Assembly (NCBI RefSeq): GCF_964355755.1
Contig: NC_092675.1
Location: 28,232,912-28,296,911, forward strand
Length of the DNA stretch: 64,000 nt
Origin: Antedon mediterranea
Taxonomy: Eukaryota; Echinodermata; Crinoidea; Comatulida; Antedonidae
Direction of reading: 5' to 3'
This document shows, piece by piece, positions 1 through 10,145 of this stretch (position 1 is its first letter; the number at the start of each line of letters is the position of its first letter). Below the pieces are notes generated by a model. The model was not told where the DNA came from and made no database searches. It saw nothing but the letters and a program-made list of their open reading frames with translations. Position numbers and translations under genes: made by a program.

Positions 1-532
1 CCAGCTCTTGGGCTTCTCAAGTTCTGTACTTTAGGATTTCTATTCGTTGGCCAGTTTTTAGATATCATCTTAATTGCAACACAGGTAAGTTCTTCTCCCC
101 CGGTTTTTAGGGAATCCTATTTTGTTGTGCTTATTAATACGTCTGTGGTTTTGTTAAACTACAAAATCATTTAAAATGGTATTGCTGTGATAAACATATT
201 CTCCTTATATTAATTGTGTATAAATGTGTGTGGTTATTGGCTCATATAATTGGTTGTTATGATCTGATAGTATTTATTGTCAATTAAACAACAAGGTAAA
301 AATGATATTTGATTGGTTGAATTTAAGCAATTAGACAATACAATATATAGAAGTAGATCTTTATATCTTTGGATATCTGATTTCTGTATTTCTTTTTTTT
401 TAGGTAGTTAAACCAGCAGATGGTTCAGACTATATTATCAGTTACTATGGACCAATGCTAAACAAGATGGAAATTAATAACAATACGTATATTTATATAT
501 ATGCCACCACCAACGGCAAATTATGTGGATGA
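1..532 (+). CDS. TM2D1: TM2D1-like TM2-domain membrane protein, last two coding exons (partial)
   Basis: Coding exons are 1-84 (5' part lies off the window) and 404-532, which ends in TGA at 530-532. Splice sites are CAG|gtaagt at 84/85 and ttttag| at 403, phase 0. The first exon encodes the second half of a TM2 domain: PALGLLKFCTLGFLF followed by a hydrophobic helix. The second exon begins VVKPADGSDYIISYYGP. The order PALGLLKF, helix, (G/K)P(A/S)DGS(D/S)YIIxYYG is that of TM2D1, known in human as beta-amyloid-binding protein; related TM2D proteins (fly amaretto group) are linked to Notch signalling and phagocytosis. The C-terminal tail (IYIYATTNGKLCG) differs from the vertebrate one. The assignment to TM2D1 rather than TM2D2 or TM2D3 rests on the tail after the TM2 domain. 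TRMT13 converges on it from the right. Confidence 0.88.
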
Positions 533-653
533 ATTATGACAGAGGCAATTATACCAGCCATCTTAATTTTGTATAAATTTATTTAGATAATATCCGGTTG
601 TTATAGACATTTTAAAGAAGTTTTCCAACATACATTTTCAATAATAATTATTT

Positions 654-659
654 AATAAA
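654..659 (+). terminator. Polyadenylation signal AATAAA for the TM2D1-like gene
   Basis: An AATAAA hexamer lies about 120 bases after the TGA, in AT-rich DNA. It is the only good candidate before the convergent gene begins. The true cleavage site cannot be seen. Confidence 0.5.
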
Positions 660-728
660 TCTATTAGAATTAAAATACATATTTTGATATATAGACCTAC
701 TGTATACGGAGAAAATCCTTTTGAGACG

Positions 729-734
729 TTTATT
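729..734 (-). terminator. Candidate polyadenylation signal for TRMT13
   Basis: TTTATT on the plus strand is AATAAA on the minus strand, about 200 bases after the TRMT13 stop. If it is used, the MITE at 819-931 forms most of the 3' UTR. Confidence 0.35.
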
Positions 735-818
735 TTTCATATCCAATAGCATGTGGAGAATTAATTGAAATATCGGGAGACTTGAGAGGTCTACTCTAAC
801 AAAGACTATTGTTCTCTA

Positions 819-931
819 GACCTCTGTCCACACTATCAAACTTTATGTGACAAAAAAAATGTGATGATGTCATATCACTACCATATTTTGGCACATCACA
901 TGTCTAGTTTAATAGTGTAGACAGAGCTTAA
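819..931. mobile_element. MITE family 1, copy 1 (TRMT13 3' flank)
   Basis: Inverted-repeat element with ends CCTCTGTCCACACTATCAAA on the left and gatagtgtagacagagc-like bases on the right. The middle carries TGTGATGATGTCATATCAC and CACATCACAT segments. It ends three bases from the TRMT13 stop codon and lies in that gene's probable 3' UTR. Confidence 0.8.
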
Positions 932-934
932 GAT

Positions 935-3900
935 TCATGTTTTGACACTTTTGCTTGCGATAAACACAACGTTCTCCAAAGATATTTCTTGCTGTATATA
1001 GTAAACCAAGTCTACATTAAATCCATGACCCTGCATGTACTTGACCCGACCTAGGTCAATGAGGCGTTTACACTGCCTTCCAATTTCAGCTCTTTCCTCA
1101 GCATTCATCCCGTCTGACCTGTGTAGTATAAAAATTATTGTTGTTATTCTTATGTTACTAAATATTGCAAAGGATTTGGATATATTTAAACAATTTAGCA
1201 TGTGCTTAATAAAATAATTGGGGGATTTTTTTGGCTATAATTTTATCAACAGCATACAAATTTAAAAACAATTTTATCTAGATTCAGTGTTGAGCGTTTT
1301 AGTTAGCCAATCAGCTCAAACAATTACCCATTACTGTAGTAAACAAAATATTTTTCAAAGAAAGAATATATATTATGGAGTTTTGACCCAGTTGCAGCTC
1401 AGGTCATAATTTGTTTGTATATATTATGTAATATTTTTACAAATAAATTAAAAAGAAAACATTCACAATGTTTGAGTTTCTTACTTGCTCATTGGTTGTT
1501 TAGAGTTTAGAGATGTCTGTGCAGTTTCAGATGTGTTACCCTGATTGTGTGATTCAGTATCATTTACTAAATGATCAGACTCGTCATTTTTTTTTGTTCC
1601 ACAAACAGCCCAACTAGTTAATCTGGTCATGACCCTAAATTCCTCTGGACTAAAGCCCATCTCCTTGAAGAACTCTTTCCCGACGTAGTTTTTCCAGTTG
1701 CACCGATGATGGCAACATAAAGCAAAGACAGTTCCAGACACTTGTCTTTTATCTGGTGTGTCTTTGGAAGAAGCACATAGCCGTTTGGCTATAGGTTCGT
1801 TGACCTCTTGGTCATTAACTTTGACATTCTCTTCCTTTGGTATATCACGTTTTGATTCAGATGTACTTCCATTATTATCTGTGTTAAAAGTAATTAAACA
1901 TCGCAGCGCAAGATCTGAAATTGAATCGTTATATTAGTGAGTTAAAAAGAGATTCCTTCGATTCTCTGGAAAAAACACAATCTTGACATGACAATTACTA
2001 CATGAAATTACAACTATTTTGAGAAATGTTTAATCTTTTCCATTTTAGTATATTGAGTCAAAAATGACTGGCAAAATCTGTCCTACAGTAAATAATACTC
2101 AAATTAAACAGTCCTAGGAGGCCTTGACATACTGTAAACTTAAAGCTCTGTGTATCAATCTAGTTTGACAAAACAAAAAAAAAAGTGCCCAAATATGCCG
2201 GGTAGTGATATGTCATCATGGCCATATATGGGCACATCTTATTTTGTTGTTACATAAAGTTTGATAGTGTAGACAGAGTTGTAGACTGTGTAAAAGTTAA
2301 ATTGGACACATTCAGAAGCAATGCTTGCATCATCCGTAGGTCTTTCTATATATTTAACCTATGACCTTCTATATATTCTATTTATAAAGCTCCAATACCT
2401 GTTGCTGCACCACACAGATGCTTGCTGATGCCAACAATTGGTTGACTTTTGTCCTTGATCCCTGGAACTGACGCTAGGTCAAGGTCACTAATATCGAGGT
2501 TTAGACGCTCAAACTTCGGCCCATGATTACGATGGTAACAATCCAACTGAAATTATATAAATATTTACAGTAACTATAGAATACATATACAGTATTTCAT
2601 TAAATTGTGAATATTTACTATTCCAATCACTGTGGTATTGGAACAACTACTAGCTACCTGGAAAGTAAATTCCTAATTCCCAGGTACCGGTAGCCAAATT
2701 TATACTTTGCTCAGCATACTACTTGGGAACCAAGGTTTTTTCATATTTACTATTATAATCACTGTGGTATTTGAACAACTACTAGCTACCTGGAAAGTAA
2801 TGAGTACGCTGTACGTTTCTGCGAGTACGGTTTACGTTTCTGCGAGTACGTTGTATATTTCCACGAATATATTGTATGTTTGTAATTGTATTTTTGGCGG
2901 TGATTGCCTTCCATATACCGGTACCCAAATTTATACTTTGCTCAACATACTACTTGGGAACCAAGGTTTTTTCAATAATTTTTGGTCAATAAATATTACG
3001 ATCATTGCAATAAAACGGTAACTGACTGACCTTTCTACGGTTGTGACCTCTATCTATCAAAATGAACTTTACATCTGTTGAATCGGAGAGAGCTTTCTGT
3101 AACCAATGAGACAACTGACCTGAGACAATGTTCAATTTAAAAGAAATGACAAGGATATAAAGTGTGTTAGGATATAAAGTCCATTGATAAAATAACAAAC
3201 TGAAAAAGTAAAAAATTAACCATGTATCTTCAGGGTAGCATAACACATGCATAAAAATGGCATATGAAATTTAATCTTTCCATTTTTCTTTGTTATATTA
3301 CAGCATTAAATACAATTTTTGCGTTTGCATCAAAACCTTTTAATACAACTATATGTTTTAGTTCAAAATTATGATAATTGTACTAGATTTATCAAATACA
3401 ACTATAAAGTAGATCTTACCTCTACCTGCTCCAAATTCAATAAAACAGGTATTATTTTTAAGAAACTTTTTCTTTTTAAGGTGTCCCAGCAAAGAAGATT
3501 GCTGTAATAGATGTTTCCGTGCAGATATTCCATTCATAGAATTATCTAATTCCTCACGGAAAACTTCATGATCCAAAACTTCATCTCGCAACATAATCTT
3601 TGCATCTAAAATTATTGAAATTGACAGTAATCAATATGTAAAAAAAACACGGATAAGCAAAAACATACAATTTTTTGTGCAATTAGTGTACATTTAATTT
3701 AAAAGTTCACATTTACAATACAATAATATTAGGTATACCTTTGTGACATTTCTTCACTTTGAAAATGATGGAGTTTAAATGGTCCTGATCCATTGACGAG
3801 ATCGATACCTTTAAAAATAAAAGTGATATTGAACATTTTCTCAGAAAAAATGGTAGTAAAATAAAAAAAAACATGCATCTTTTTTTTATTTTCACAAAGA

Positions 3901-4947
3901 CTATAGAGGACACTTTTTAGCATGAATCGTAATTTAATATAAATTAATTATCTTTTCTAGTAATTATCAAAATTTGAATATGAAAATAATACCTCACTTT
4001 GTTCCAATGCATCATCACCAGAACCAGCATTTATGTCTTTTTTATAATATACCTGAAAAACATATTTAAATACTAATTGCAATAATAAAAATATTATAAA
4101 TAATATGGAGTACAGTTTAAAAAAATCGTATTCCAAGAACATTAAATATTAATTTGTTTAATATAAACATGGAGGAAAAAAATCCTCCATGATATAAAGA
4201 AAATTCACAATACAGTCAGTCAACTATTTCATTGCCTTAAAACTATTTTAAAACATAACATTTAAATAATATAATTTATAAATAATAATAAATACAACAG
4301 CCTATCTAAATGAAATTGAATTGTAATATAAAAACAAAACAGCAACAACTTTTAAACTTACATAGTTTTGTTTAACTTTCGCATTGCACTTTTTGAGATG
4401 TTTCTGGAGCTGGTCTTCGTATATTGTACTAAATATTTAACATAAATTATAAATATCCTAGACTAGAGTAGGGTTAGGCTAATAGTAGTAGTAGGGTAGG
4501 CCTCTAGCATTCTTCAATATTATTTTATAAAAAAAATTATTTTCTATTTTAAATTATGTTATTAGATAACATAGTTTTTTTAAATTATAAATTGAACCTG
4601 TACACTTTTAAACTGCAATAAATAAACTGAGTTGAAAAATGTCGCGGCTAGGCCTACAACACACATAATTCAATTGCGCACTCCAGGCGACGAGGAGGGG
4701 CATCATCACACCAACCACGCAGTATGACGAGTGGATGGGCTTTTAGGCCTAGCCCTACTTACTGTTTGTGGTCGACAGGACAGGGAATTCGTTTTCTGTC
4801 ACTGAATTCTATTACATTTGACGAAAATAATATATGTTCACCACAGTAGTTTTTTCCTATGCCCGGAATAAGCTTACAGTATCGTTTTTTCCTTTCTACA
4901 AAATATTGACATCGTCGTTCTTCGCCAGCTTCAATGGGCGCAGCCAT
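935..4947 (-). CDS. TRMT13: tRNA:m4X (2'-O) methyltransferase TRM13 homologue, nine exons, complete
   Basis: Exons on the minus strand, in transcript order: 4763-4947, 4362-4428, 3993-4052, 3739-3808, 3420-3605, 3031-3119, 2399-2546, 1485-1914, 935-1118. All junctions are GT-AG and phases agree, giving 472 residues (about 480 in vertebrates). Residues 12-40 form the N-terminal CCCH-type TRM13 finger (CQYFVERKKRYC...CGEH). Residues 57-77 form a U11-48K-like CHHC finger (CPVDHKHTIYEDQL...HLKKC). The methyltransferase domain has the SAM motif FIEFGAGRG (182-190), KHLCG (261-265) and ALCCHHRC (333-340). TRM13 enzymes methylate the 2'-O of position 4 in the acceptor stem of certain tRNAs. The start is the first ATG, directly before the finger. 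Residues 282-326 are a low-complexity charged insert that replaces a variable vertebrate stretch. Intron 7 holds a MITE. Confidence 0.96.
2142..2281. mobile_element. MITE family 1, copy 2 (TRMT13 intron 7)
   Basis: Left end AAGCTCTGTGTATCAATCTA, right end TTTGATAGTGTAGACAGAG. The centre has the family's ATGCCGGGTAGTGATATG and CCATATATGGGCACATC segments. It lies between TRMT13 exons 8 and 7. Confidence 0.85.
2618..2990. repeat. Local duplication in TRMT13 intron 6
   Basis: A block with AATCACTGTGGTATT...CTACCTGGAAAGTAA occurs at about 2625-2670 and again at 2757-2802. A second block with CCAAATTTATACTTTGCTC...TACTTGGGAACCAAGG occurs at about 2694-2737 and 2926-2968. The two blocks alternate, so this is a partial tandem duplication of roughly 130 bases followed by divergence and a small insertion. 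No protein is supported here. Confidence 0.75.
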
Positions 4948-5019
4948 TTTGTATTCTAGTTTGTATTTTGTTTGTTTGGTGGCGCCATTTATACTCTAGT
5001 TGCCGTTTTTATGCGTTAT

Positions 5020-5905
5020 TTACCTCCCTCCGCCAAGGAGGTATAATGTATGTATCTCTATGATGTAATTTACCTCCGCCAAAAGGAGGTATAATGTAAT
5101 TGACCTCCGCCAAGGAGGTATAATGTAATTTACCTCCGCCAAGGAGGTATAATGTAATTTACCTCCGCCAAGGAGGTATATGTAATCGGTCGCGCGTGTT
5201 TGTCTGTTTGTTTTTTTAGCAGGATTAGGCCTACTCAAAAAAGTAATTACAAGATCTTTACCAAAATGACAGATAAAAATAGATATGTGGTCACTGGACC
5301 ATTCCATTAAATTTTGGGACCATGGTCCCAATTTTGGACCACTTTTTAGTATACTTTTCAGACCTTCTAGTGTTAAAAGATAGGACAAACTTTTTCAAAA
5401 GCCGGTGAGCAGTCTTAAAGTAACAAGTAAACTAAAATTGCATTTTCTCGAGAACTACTTGTCCAAAAAACTTCATTTTCGTACAAGTGGCAAGAGTTAT
5501 AATTTGTGATTTGATGCCAATTTTAAAACATAATTTGATTTAATGTGCACCTTTTTTGATGCGAGTAGTTTAAAAACCTATTTCTTTTCAAATCCCACTT
5601 GTTTGATTTTCGCGTTGCTGTTCTATTGTTAATCAACTGAAGCTATTGTTAATTGAAAGGGTTCTTACATAACCATTACACAAAACTCGCATACACATGC
5701 TTGTAGTGAAATTAGCCTAAATCACAAACAGCATTAATACACACACAAATATATATATTAATATATCCAATCAGACAGTACTGTTCCGATCTTATTAGAT
5801 CTCGTCAGTGCAGCTCAGGTTTCGAAAAATATATATATATATATTTTTTCCCGAAGAAATCTTATGTAGGAGAATTTTACAGTAGGCGGAGGTATGCATT
5901 CTCTA
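5020..5905. mobile_element. Terminal-repeat element with ACCTCCGCC / GGCGGAGGT ends
   Basis: The left end ACCTCCGCCAAGGAGGTAT is matched by GGCGGAGGTATGCATTCTCT at 5886-5905. After the left end comes a GTCGCGCGTGTTTGTCTGTT stretch and text on GAACTACTTGTCC that resembles a repeat common in marine invertebrate genomes. No transposase reading frame is visible, so it is non-autonomous. An ORF over 5020-5388 is only the translated repeat. Confidence 0.65.
5024..5182. repeat. Tandem array of the CCTCCGCCAAGGAGG hairpin
   Basis: Five copies of a roughly 30-base unit: TTTACCTCCGCCAAGGAGGT followed by ATAATGTAA. They start near 5031, 5072, 5106, 5132 and 5161. Each unit contains the hairpin CCTCC-GCCAA-GGAGG. 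The second copy reads CCGCCAAAAGGAGG. The array amplifies the left end of the element that contains it. Confidence 0.9.
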
Positions 5906-6159
5906 GTTTTAATTAAAAATAATAATAGATATATAAATATTTCAAAATGTTGAAATGTTAGTGTCATGTGCTTTGGTGTGATGTTGAACAACTGTGTTTA
6001 AAATCAATGAGATGGTGATTAGAATCATTTAAATAACAAAAGAAAGACAAATCAATATTTGAAAATATTTTCCAATCTGTTTCAATGTAATTCGAGAGAG
6101 ATCACGTAAGTAACTAAATACAACTGGTAAACACACAGGCGTATTTAAATAGAAAAATA

Positions 6160-6335
6160 ATGTCCAGAGGAACGACTTACGGAACTGCTCCCCATTCTCA
6201 GTCCGTCGACATGGAAGATAGAGAAGCTGGGAAACAACTTCTGCCGACTAATGCCATGGGTAGCGATGACTCGGATGACTTGCAGGAGTTTTCGTTGCCT
6301 CCACCCAGGAAAAGTGCTGTTCGGCATAATAGAAA
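6160..6335 (+). CDS. EFCAB14-like gene, alternative first coding exon (module A, exon 1)
   Basis: ATG at 6160 opens 58 codons plus two bases, ending at AGAAA|gtaagt (6335/6336). The encoded segment is an acidic, cytosolic-looking N-terminus: MSRGTTYGTAPHSQS..., then GSDDSDDLQEFSLPPPRK and a basic run ending HNRK. It parallels the EFCAB14 first exon at 10142: an acidic Ser/Asp cluster, then SPPKR/LPPPRK, then a basic end, with the same exit phase (2). It joins in frame to 7833. It could also join 10875, which accepts the same phase. No further exons follow before 10142 apart from 7833-7999, so it reads best as an alternative 5' end of EFCAB14. Confidence 0.72.
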
Positions 6336-7420
6336 GTAAGTTACTTTTGGGTTAGTTTTGATAATGATGACGAAGGCGATGAAATATTTTTTATGAGATG
6401 ATGGAGTGGAGTGATCTAGTTTGGAAACAATACGACTGAAAAAAAATCTGAAAATGTTTTTACTTAACCTATAACCTAACCCTAACCGTTGTCGAAGACC
6501 ACCACACAATTCTATTCAACACTTGTACCTACTTAGGCCTACCCCAAAAAAAGTGTTGCGCGTGTAACATTTTTCTTCGTCTGGGGCTTTTATGGAAGTA
6601 AGTATGATAAGTTTAAGTGGAGAGATCACCTCTCGCTAAACGACGAACACGTTTTCAATTCATAATAAGACACGCACGTTGGTACAGAATTCCATTTTAT
6701 TGAATTAAGATCACACGACAAATTTTTAAACCAAAGGTATGTTTCATTTTCTATTTGTGAGTGGGCTCTTGCACCGGTATACCTGCCTATCATGCAAAAA
6801 GTTTGTTTGTATATAGGCCTAATAGAATTTTAAAAGGCATGTTAAATCTTCATTCAAATGATATGTTTATGAGCCTATTATTAGTAATCAATTTGTCTAA
6901 TGTATAGTACGGACTAAGAACATCAAAATCGGATTTCTCGTACAAGGCCTACTATTTCGGTGGTGGTGTTGGGCCAATACATTCAAATTAAGTACCAAAA
7001 TAATCAGATATTAGCCTACACGTCCATTTTGTTTAGACCGATTTTTCACAAGTGCATTCACGATGTGCAACAGGTGTCAGTTATAGATTGTTTTATCGAT
7101 TGTGACGTCTCTGTTGAGTAATAGGCCTGGCAGACCACCACCTATTTAATTGATATTGTTGTGTAATAAAGGATAAAAGTAAAATCACCACAACCGATTG
7201 CTGCTAAGCACGCACGTTGAGCTTAATATTGAATCACTAACCACACCGCCCGAAGCGCGCAGCGTGTCAATTGTTGTGCGATTCGTCGTCGCGAGATGGA
7301 TTCAATTTGGGATATGAACAAAAAAATCAGAACTTTAAAACCTCAAATAATCTGTCATTCCAAACAATATCTGTTTCAGTTTCGGTTTTGGCTCTGAAAA
7401 AAACCTCTCATATGCTCTGT

Positions 7421-7620
7421 AGCTCTGTCTACACTATCAAACTTGTGACAAAAAAATATGTGATGTGCCCATAATGGACATGATGATGTCATATCACTAC
7501 CATATTTTGTGCATATCACTTTCATATTTGAATTACCTTGAAATTAAGGCTAAAGCAAATTGCTTATTCGCCTCTCTGGAATTACATATTTGGGCACATC
7601 ACGTTTTTTTTGTTTTAGAA
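7421..7620. mobile_element. MITE family 1, copy 3, interrupted
   Basis: The left end AGCTCTGTCTACACTATCAA and the inner ATCACTACCATATTTTG are present. The element is then split near 7530 and resumes at CATATTTGGGCACATCAC (about 7583). The bases CATATTTG occur on both sides of the interrupting ~55 bases. The right terminal repeat is lost. Confidence 0.7.
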
Positions 7621-7832
7621 TAATAATCCTTAGCAACAACTTTGATACATTAATAGTCTCACTCTCTTAAGTTAGAACGAGCGTTGAGAAATAAGCCCGC
7701 TTTAAAGATTGTAGGAATTTTGAGATGACGTCATCATAAGTGGGAAAATAATATTGTGGAGTAGAATAAATGCACTGATTTCAAAGTCATGAAACAACAA
7801 TGATTTTTTTTTATCCTTTTGTTTTTTTCCAG

Positions 7833-7999
7833 AAAACTGTCGAGTCGAGCGGTTGGGGATGACATTTCATCATTCAATGTTGTTGTTGCCTTAAAATTCA
7901 TGTTGGTTGTCTTTATGCTAACGTGTATGTGTGGATTGTGTATAATATCACTGAGTCTGAAAACTGAAATCGAGAGTTTGAAGAGCAAGGTTGATAACT
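7833..7999 (+). CDS. EFCAB14-like gene, alternative transmembrane exon (module A, exon 2)
   Basis: Flanked by tttttccag| and |gtaagt. It enters in phase 2 and leaves in phase 1, exactly as the main EFCAB14 membrane exon at 10875-11014 does. It encodes KLSSRAVGDDISSF, a strongly hydrophobic helix (NVVVALKFMLVVFML...IISLSL), then a charged coiled-coil start (KTEIESLKSKVDN). Its layout matches the main exon: helix, then 'LK..(L/I)(D/E)...L'. Splicing to 12550 keeps the frame (T|TT gives Phe, where the main module gives Val). Its sequence similarity to the main exon is low but the order of features is the same, so an old duplication or convergent replacement is likely. Confidence 0.72.
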
Positions 8000-8071
8000 G
8001 TAAGTATACACTTCTTAAAGCTAAAAGTTAGCCCACCGTAGCGACGCAACGTAACGCAACCTACGCAACGT

Positions 8072-8233
8072 AAAGCGTGGTTCCCACTAGCGACGCAACA
8101 CAAAGACGTAACGCAACGCAAGTGAATGGTAAACGATGGTTTATTCGCTTGTCTCTAACTTTGCTTGTCATTGGGTAAAACGCTTGCGTTGCGTTTACGT
8201 CCTTGCGCTACGTTCTAGTGGGAACCAAGCTTT
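8072..8233. mobile_element. MITE family 2 (ends AAAGCGTGGTTCCCACTAG)
   Basis: A 162-base inverted-repeat element. Left end is AAAGCGTGGTTCCCACTAG; right end is CTAGTGGGAACCAAGCTTT, with TA at each outer edge. The middle repeats ACGCAAC/GTTGCGT words. It lies in the EFCAB14 intron after the module A membrane exon. Confidence 0.8.
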
Positions 8234-8307
8234 AGAAAATGCTCTTCCAATAATTGTGTTTGCCCCGCCTGCGTGAAATCAAATCTGCGATGCAGTGCAG
8301 AACTATT

Positions 8308-8386
8308 GCGTCGTCGGTTCCCACTTGTAATTCGCAATACAACACGACGCTGTTACGTTGCGTTCTAGTGGGGAACCACGCTTAGG
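8308..8386. repeat. Second, shortened MITE family 2 copy
   Basis: GGTTCCCACTTG at the left and GTTGCGTTCTAGTGGGGAACC at the right mirror the neighbouring 8072-8233 element with a shorter middle. A further half-end (AGCTTGGTTCCCATTTGGA) occurs alone near 20000. Confidence 0.6.
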
Positions 8387-9271
8387 CATACGAACCTCAG
8401 GATAGATATCATTCACAGCACAAGTTTAACATCCATGTATTCAATAATAAATATATTATATATTGTGAATGAACAAACTAACATTAATATTGATACCGTA
8501 ACTATAAATTGAAGACATTGTTTCGACATTTGCATTGTATGTAAATTGTGATTAGGCCTACATAGTTTGTTATCTTAATTTTTGTAGGCTGCCTTGAATA
8601 AATTGAATATTACAAGAACACAGACTCCGATTGTATCCGAATAATAATAAAAAATATGTAGGTCTACAACAAAAACAAAGTAAAACATTATATCAGTTAA
8701 AGTAACAAACTTATAATAAACTAAATTGGCATAATGACAATGATAAAAGTCACAGTTAATTGGTGGTCTAATGACAATGATAAAAAGTCACAGTTTAATC
8801 ATAGAGGATTTTTATACCTCCATGGTTTAATATTGAATTTAGGCCTAGCTGATAAGTCTACCACTAGGCTATATAAACAGGCTTAAAGTCACAACGGAAT
8901 CGAAACAATCAAACCCTGAAACCATTAGAATTAATATAGGCCCTACCTACTAAGTAGGTCTCTGTAATAAATTACCATTCCTTAACATATACAGTAACAT
9001 CTAAGAAAGTATCTACATGAACATTCTAGAATAAGATGTTTTGATTTAAGAAACCATGTATAATTAATATAAGAACAATCAGGAACATTCCAGAAGTGCT
9101 AAGGAAGTATAAGGAATGATCTTATAGAAGGGTGAACATATTGTATATAAGGGGAAGTATGAGAATTGTAAGAAAGGGAGAAGGATTTTTTGATTGAAGC
9201 ATTTATTTTTTTGAAGAAGGTTGGATATTAGATTGTAAAAGTTCTTGTGAAGCTGTTTAAAGTGCTTACTG

Positions 9272-9400
9272 GATTCAAGATTCAAGATTCAAGATTCAAG
9301 AAATTTTATTTGTCCATAAAAATGGAAATTCACTTTGCTTGGTAGATTAAAACAACAATATTGCAACAATTTAAAACGTGCAGTATTATAACAGATTGGA
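9272..9400. repeat. GATTCAA microsatellite plus repeat tail
   Basis: Four units of ATTCAAG, then AAATTTTATTTGTCCATAAA. This 7-base microsatellite followed by a 'TTTATTTGTCC' segment is typical of an interspersed invertebrate repeat end. It lies upstream of the EFCAB14 module B start, in DNA with no other gene between 8000 and 10115. Confidence 0.55.
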
Positions 9401-10115
9401 TTGTTGAAAGTTGAAGTTGATTGGAATTAATGCTTTGTTTTTGAGTTATTTTACAACTTTTTGGATTTTGTGTGTATACTTTTAGAGTTCCTAAAGTATT
9501 TTCAACCGCTCGGAAACATATGTAAAGCCTAAAGGGAGTTCGTGACAGTCTCCCATAAACGGTAGCACACTTGCCACGTGGTTATATTGCTATGATAACT
9601 AAAAAGTTAAGTTCATGTACTGTAAAAGAGACTTATCCATGTTCATGTAGGGTGTTTATTCATCATCAGCTACAATTTTGCTTTTTTTTTTTGCATATAA
9701 GAGTCAATAAAAATACAATGTTTAAAATGGTGTTTTACATTCAACTTATGCAACTACTTTAAAGATATAATATAGTAGGTTTTATTTATGTTTTCTGAGA
9801 GGTGGTGAGAAGGATGGTGAAGGATGAAAAGTGGAATATTCCAAAATACCTTTTCTCATGTATAACAAGGATTCACATTGGTTGGAATTTTCGCTGTGCC
9901 GAGCATTATCGAATCAAATTCACTGTATTGTAATTCATGTGAGGGTATACATCATCAGTATTCCGTATCTGACGTCTAAACATGGCAGAAGAAATTACAG
10001 ATTATACGAAAGAATCGTTTGAAAAAGCAGTAAACTAAGCAAAGAATAAATACTGATTTTCTACAAGTTTTTTTAAGTTATTAAGACGCAACCCTGGATC
10101 ATCAAAGCAAGTCAA

Positions 10116-10145
10116 ATGGGTTCTCAAAGCCTGTTAAAAAGATGA
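10116..10145 (+). CDS. Upstream micro-ORF overlapping the EFCAB14 start codon
   Basis: ATG at 10116 opens nine codons (MGSQSLLKR) and stops at TGA 10143-10145. That stop overlaps the main ATG at 10142 as ATGA. It belongs to the 5' UTR only if transcription starts upstream of 10116, which cannot be seen here. An overlap of this kind could reduce or couple initiation at the main start. Confidence 0.4.
   Translation: MGSQSLLKR

Larger units (their letters stand above)
4948..6159. promoter_or_regulatory. Divergent interval between TRMT13 and EFCAB14 (module A start)
   Basis: This 1.2-kb interval separates the start codons of two divergent genes and so should hold both promoters. Most of it (about 5020-5905) is filled by an inserted terminal-repeat element. 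The TRMT13-proximal 70 bases and the last 250 bases before 6160 are the best promoter candidates. No convincing core promoter motif can be identified by eye. Confidence 0.4.

Noticed and set aside
5020-5388. 122-codon minus-strand frame with YLLGGGK-type repeats
   Set aside because: It translates the CCTCCGCCAAGGAGG array and transposon body; no gene context.
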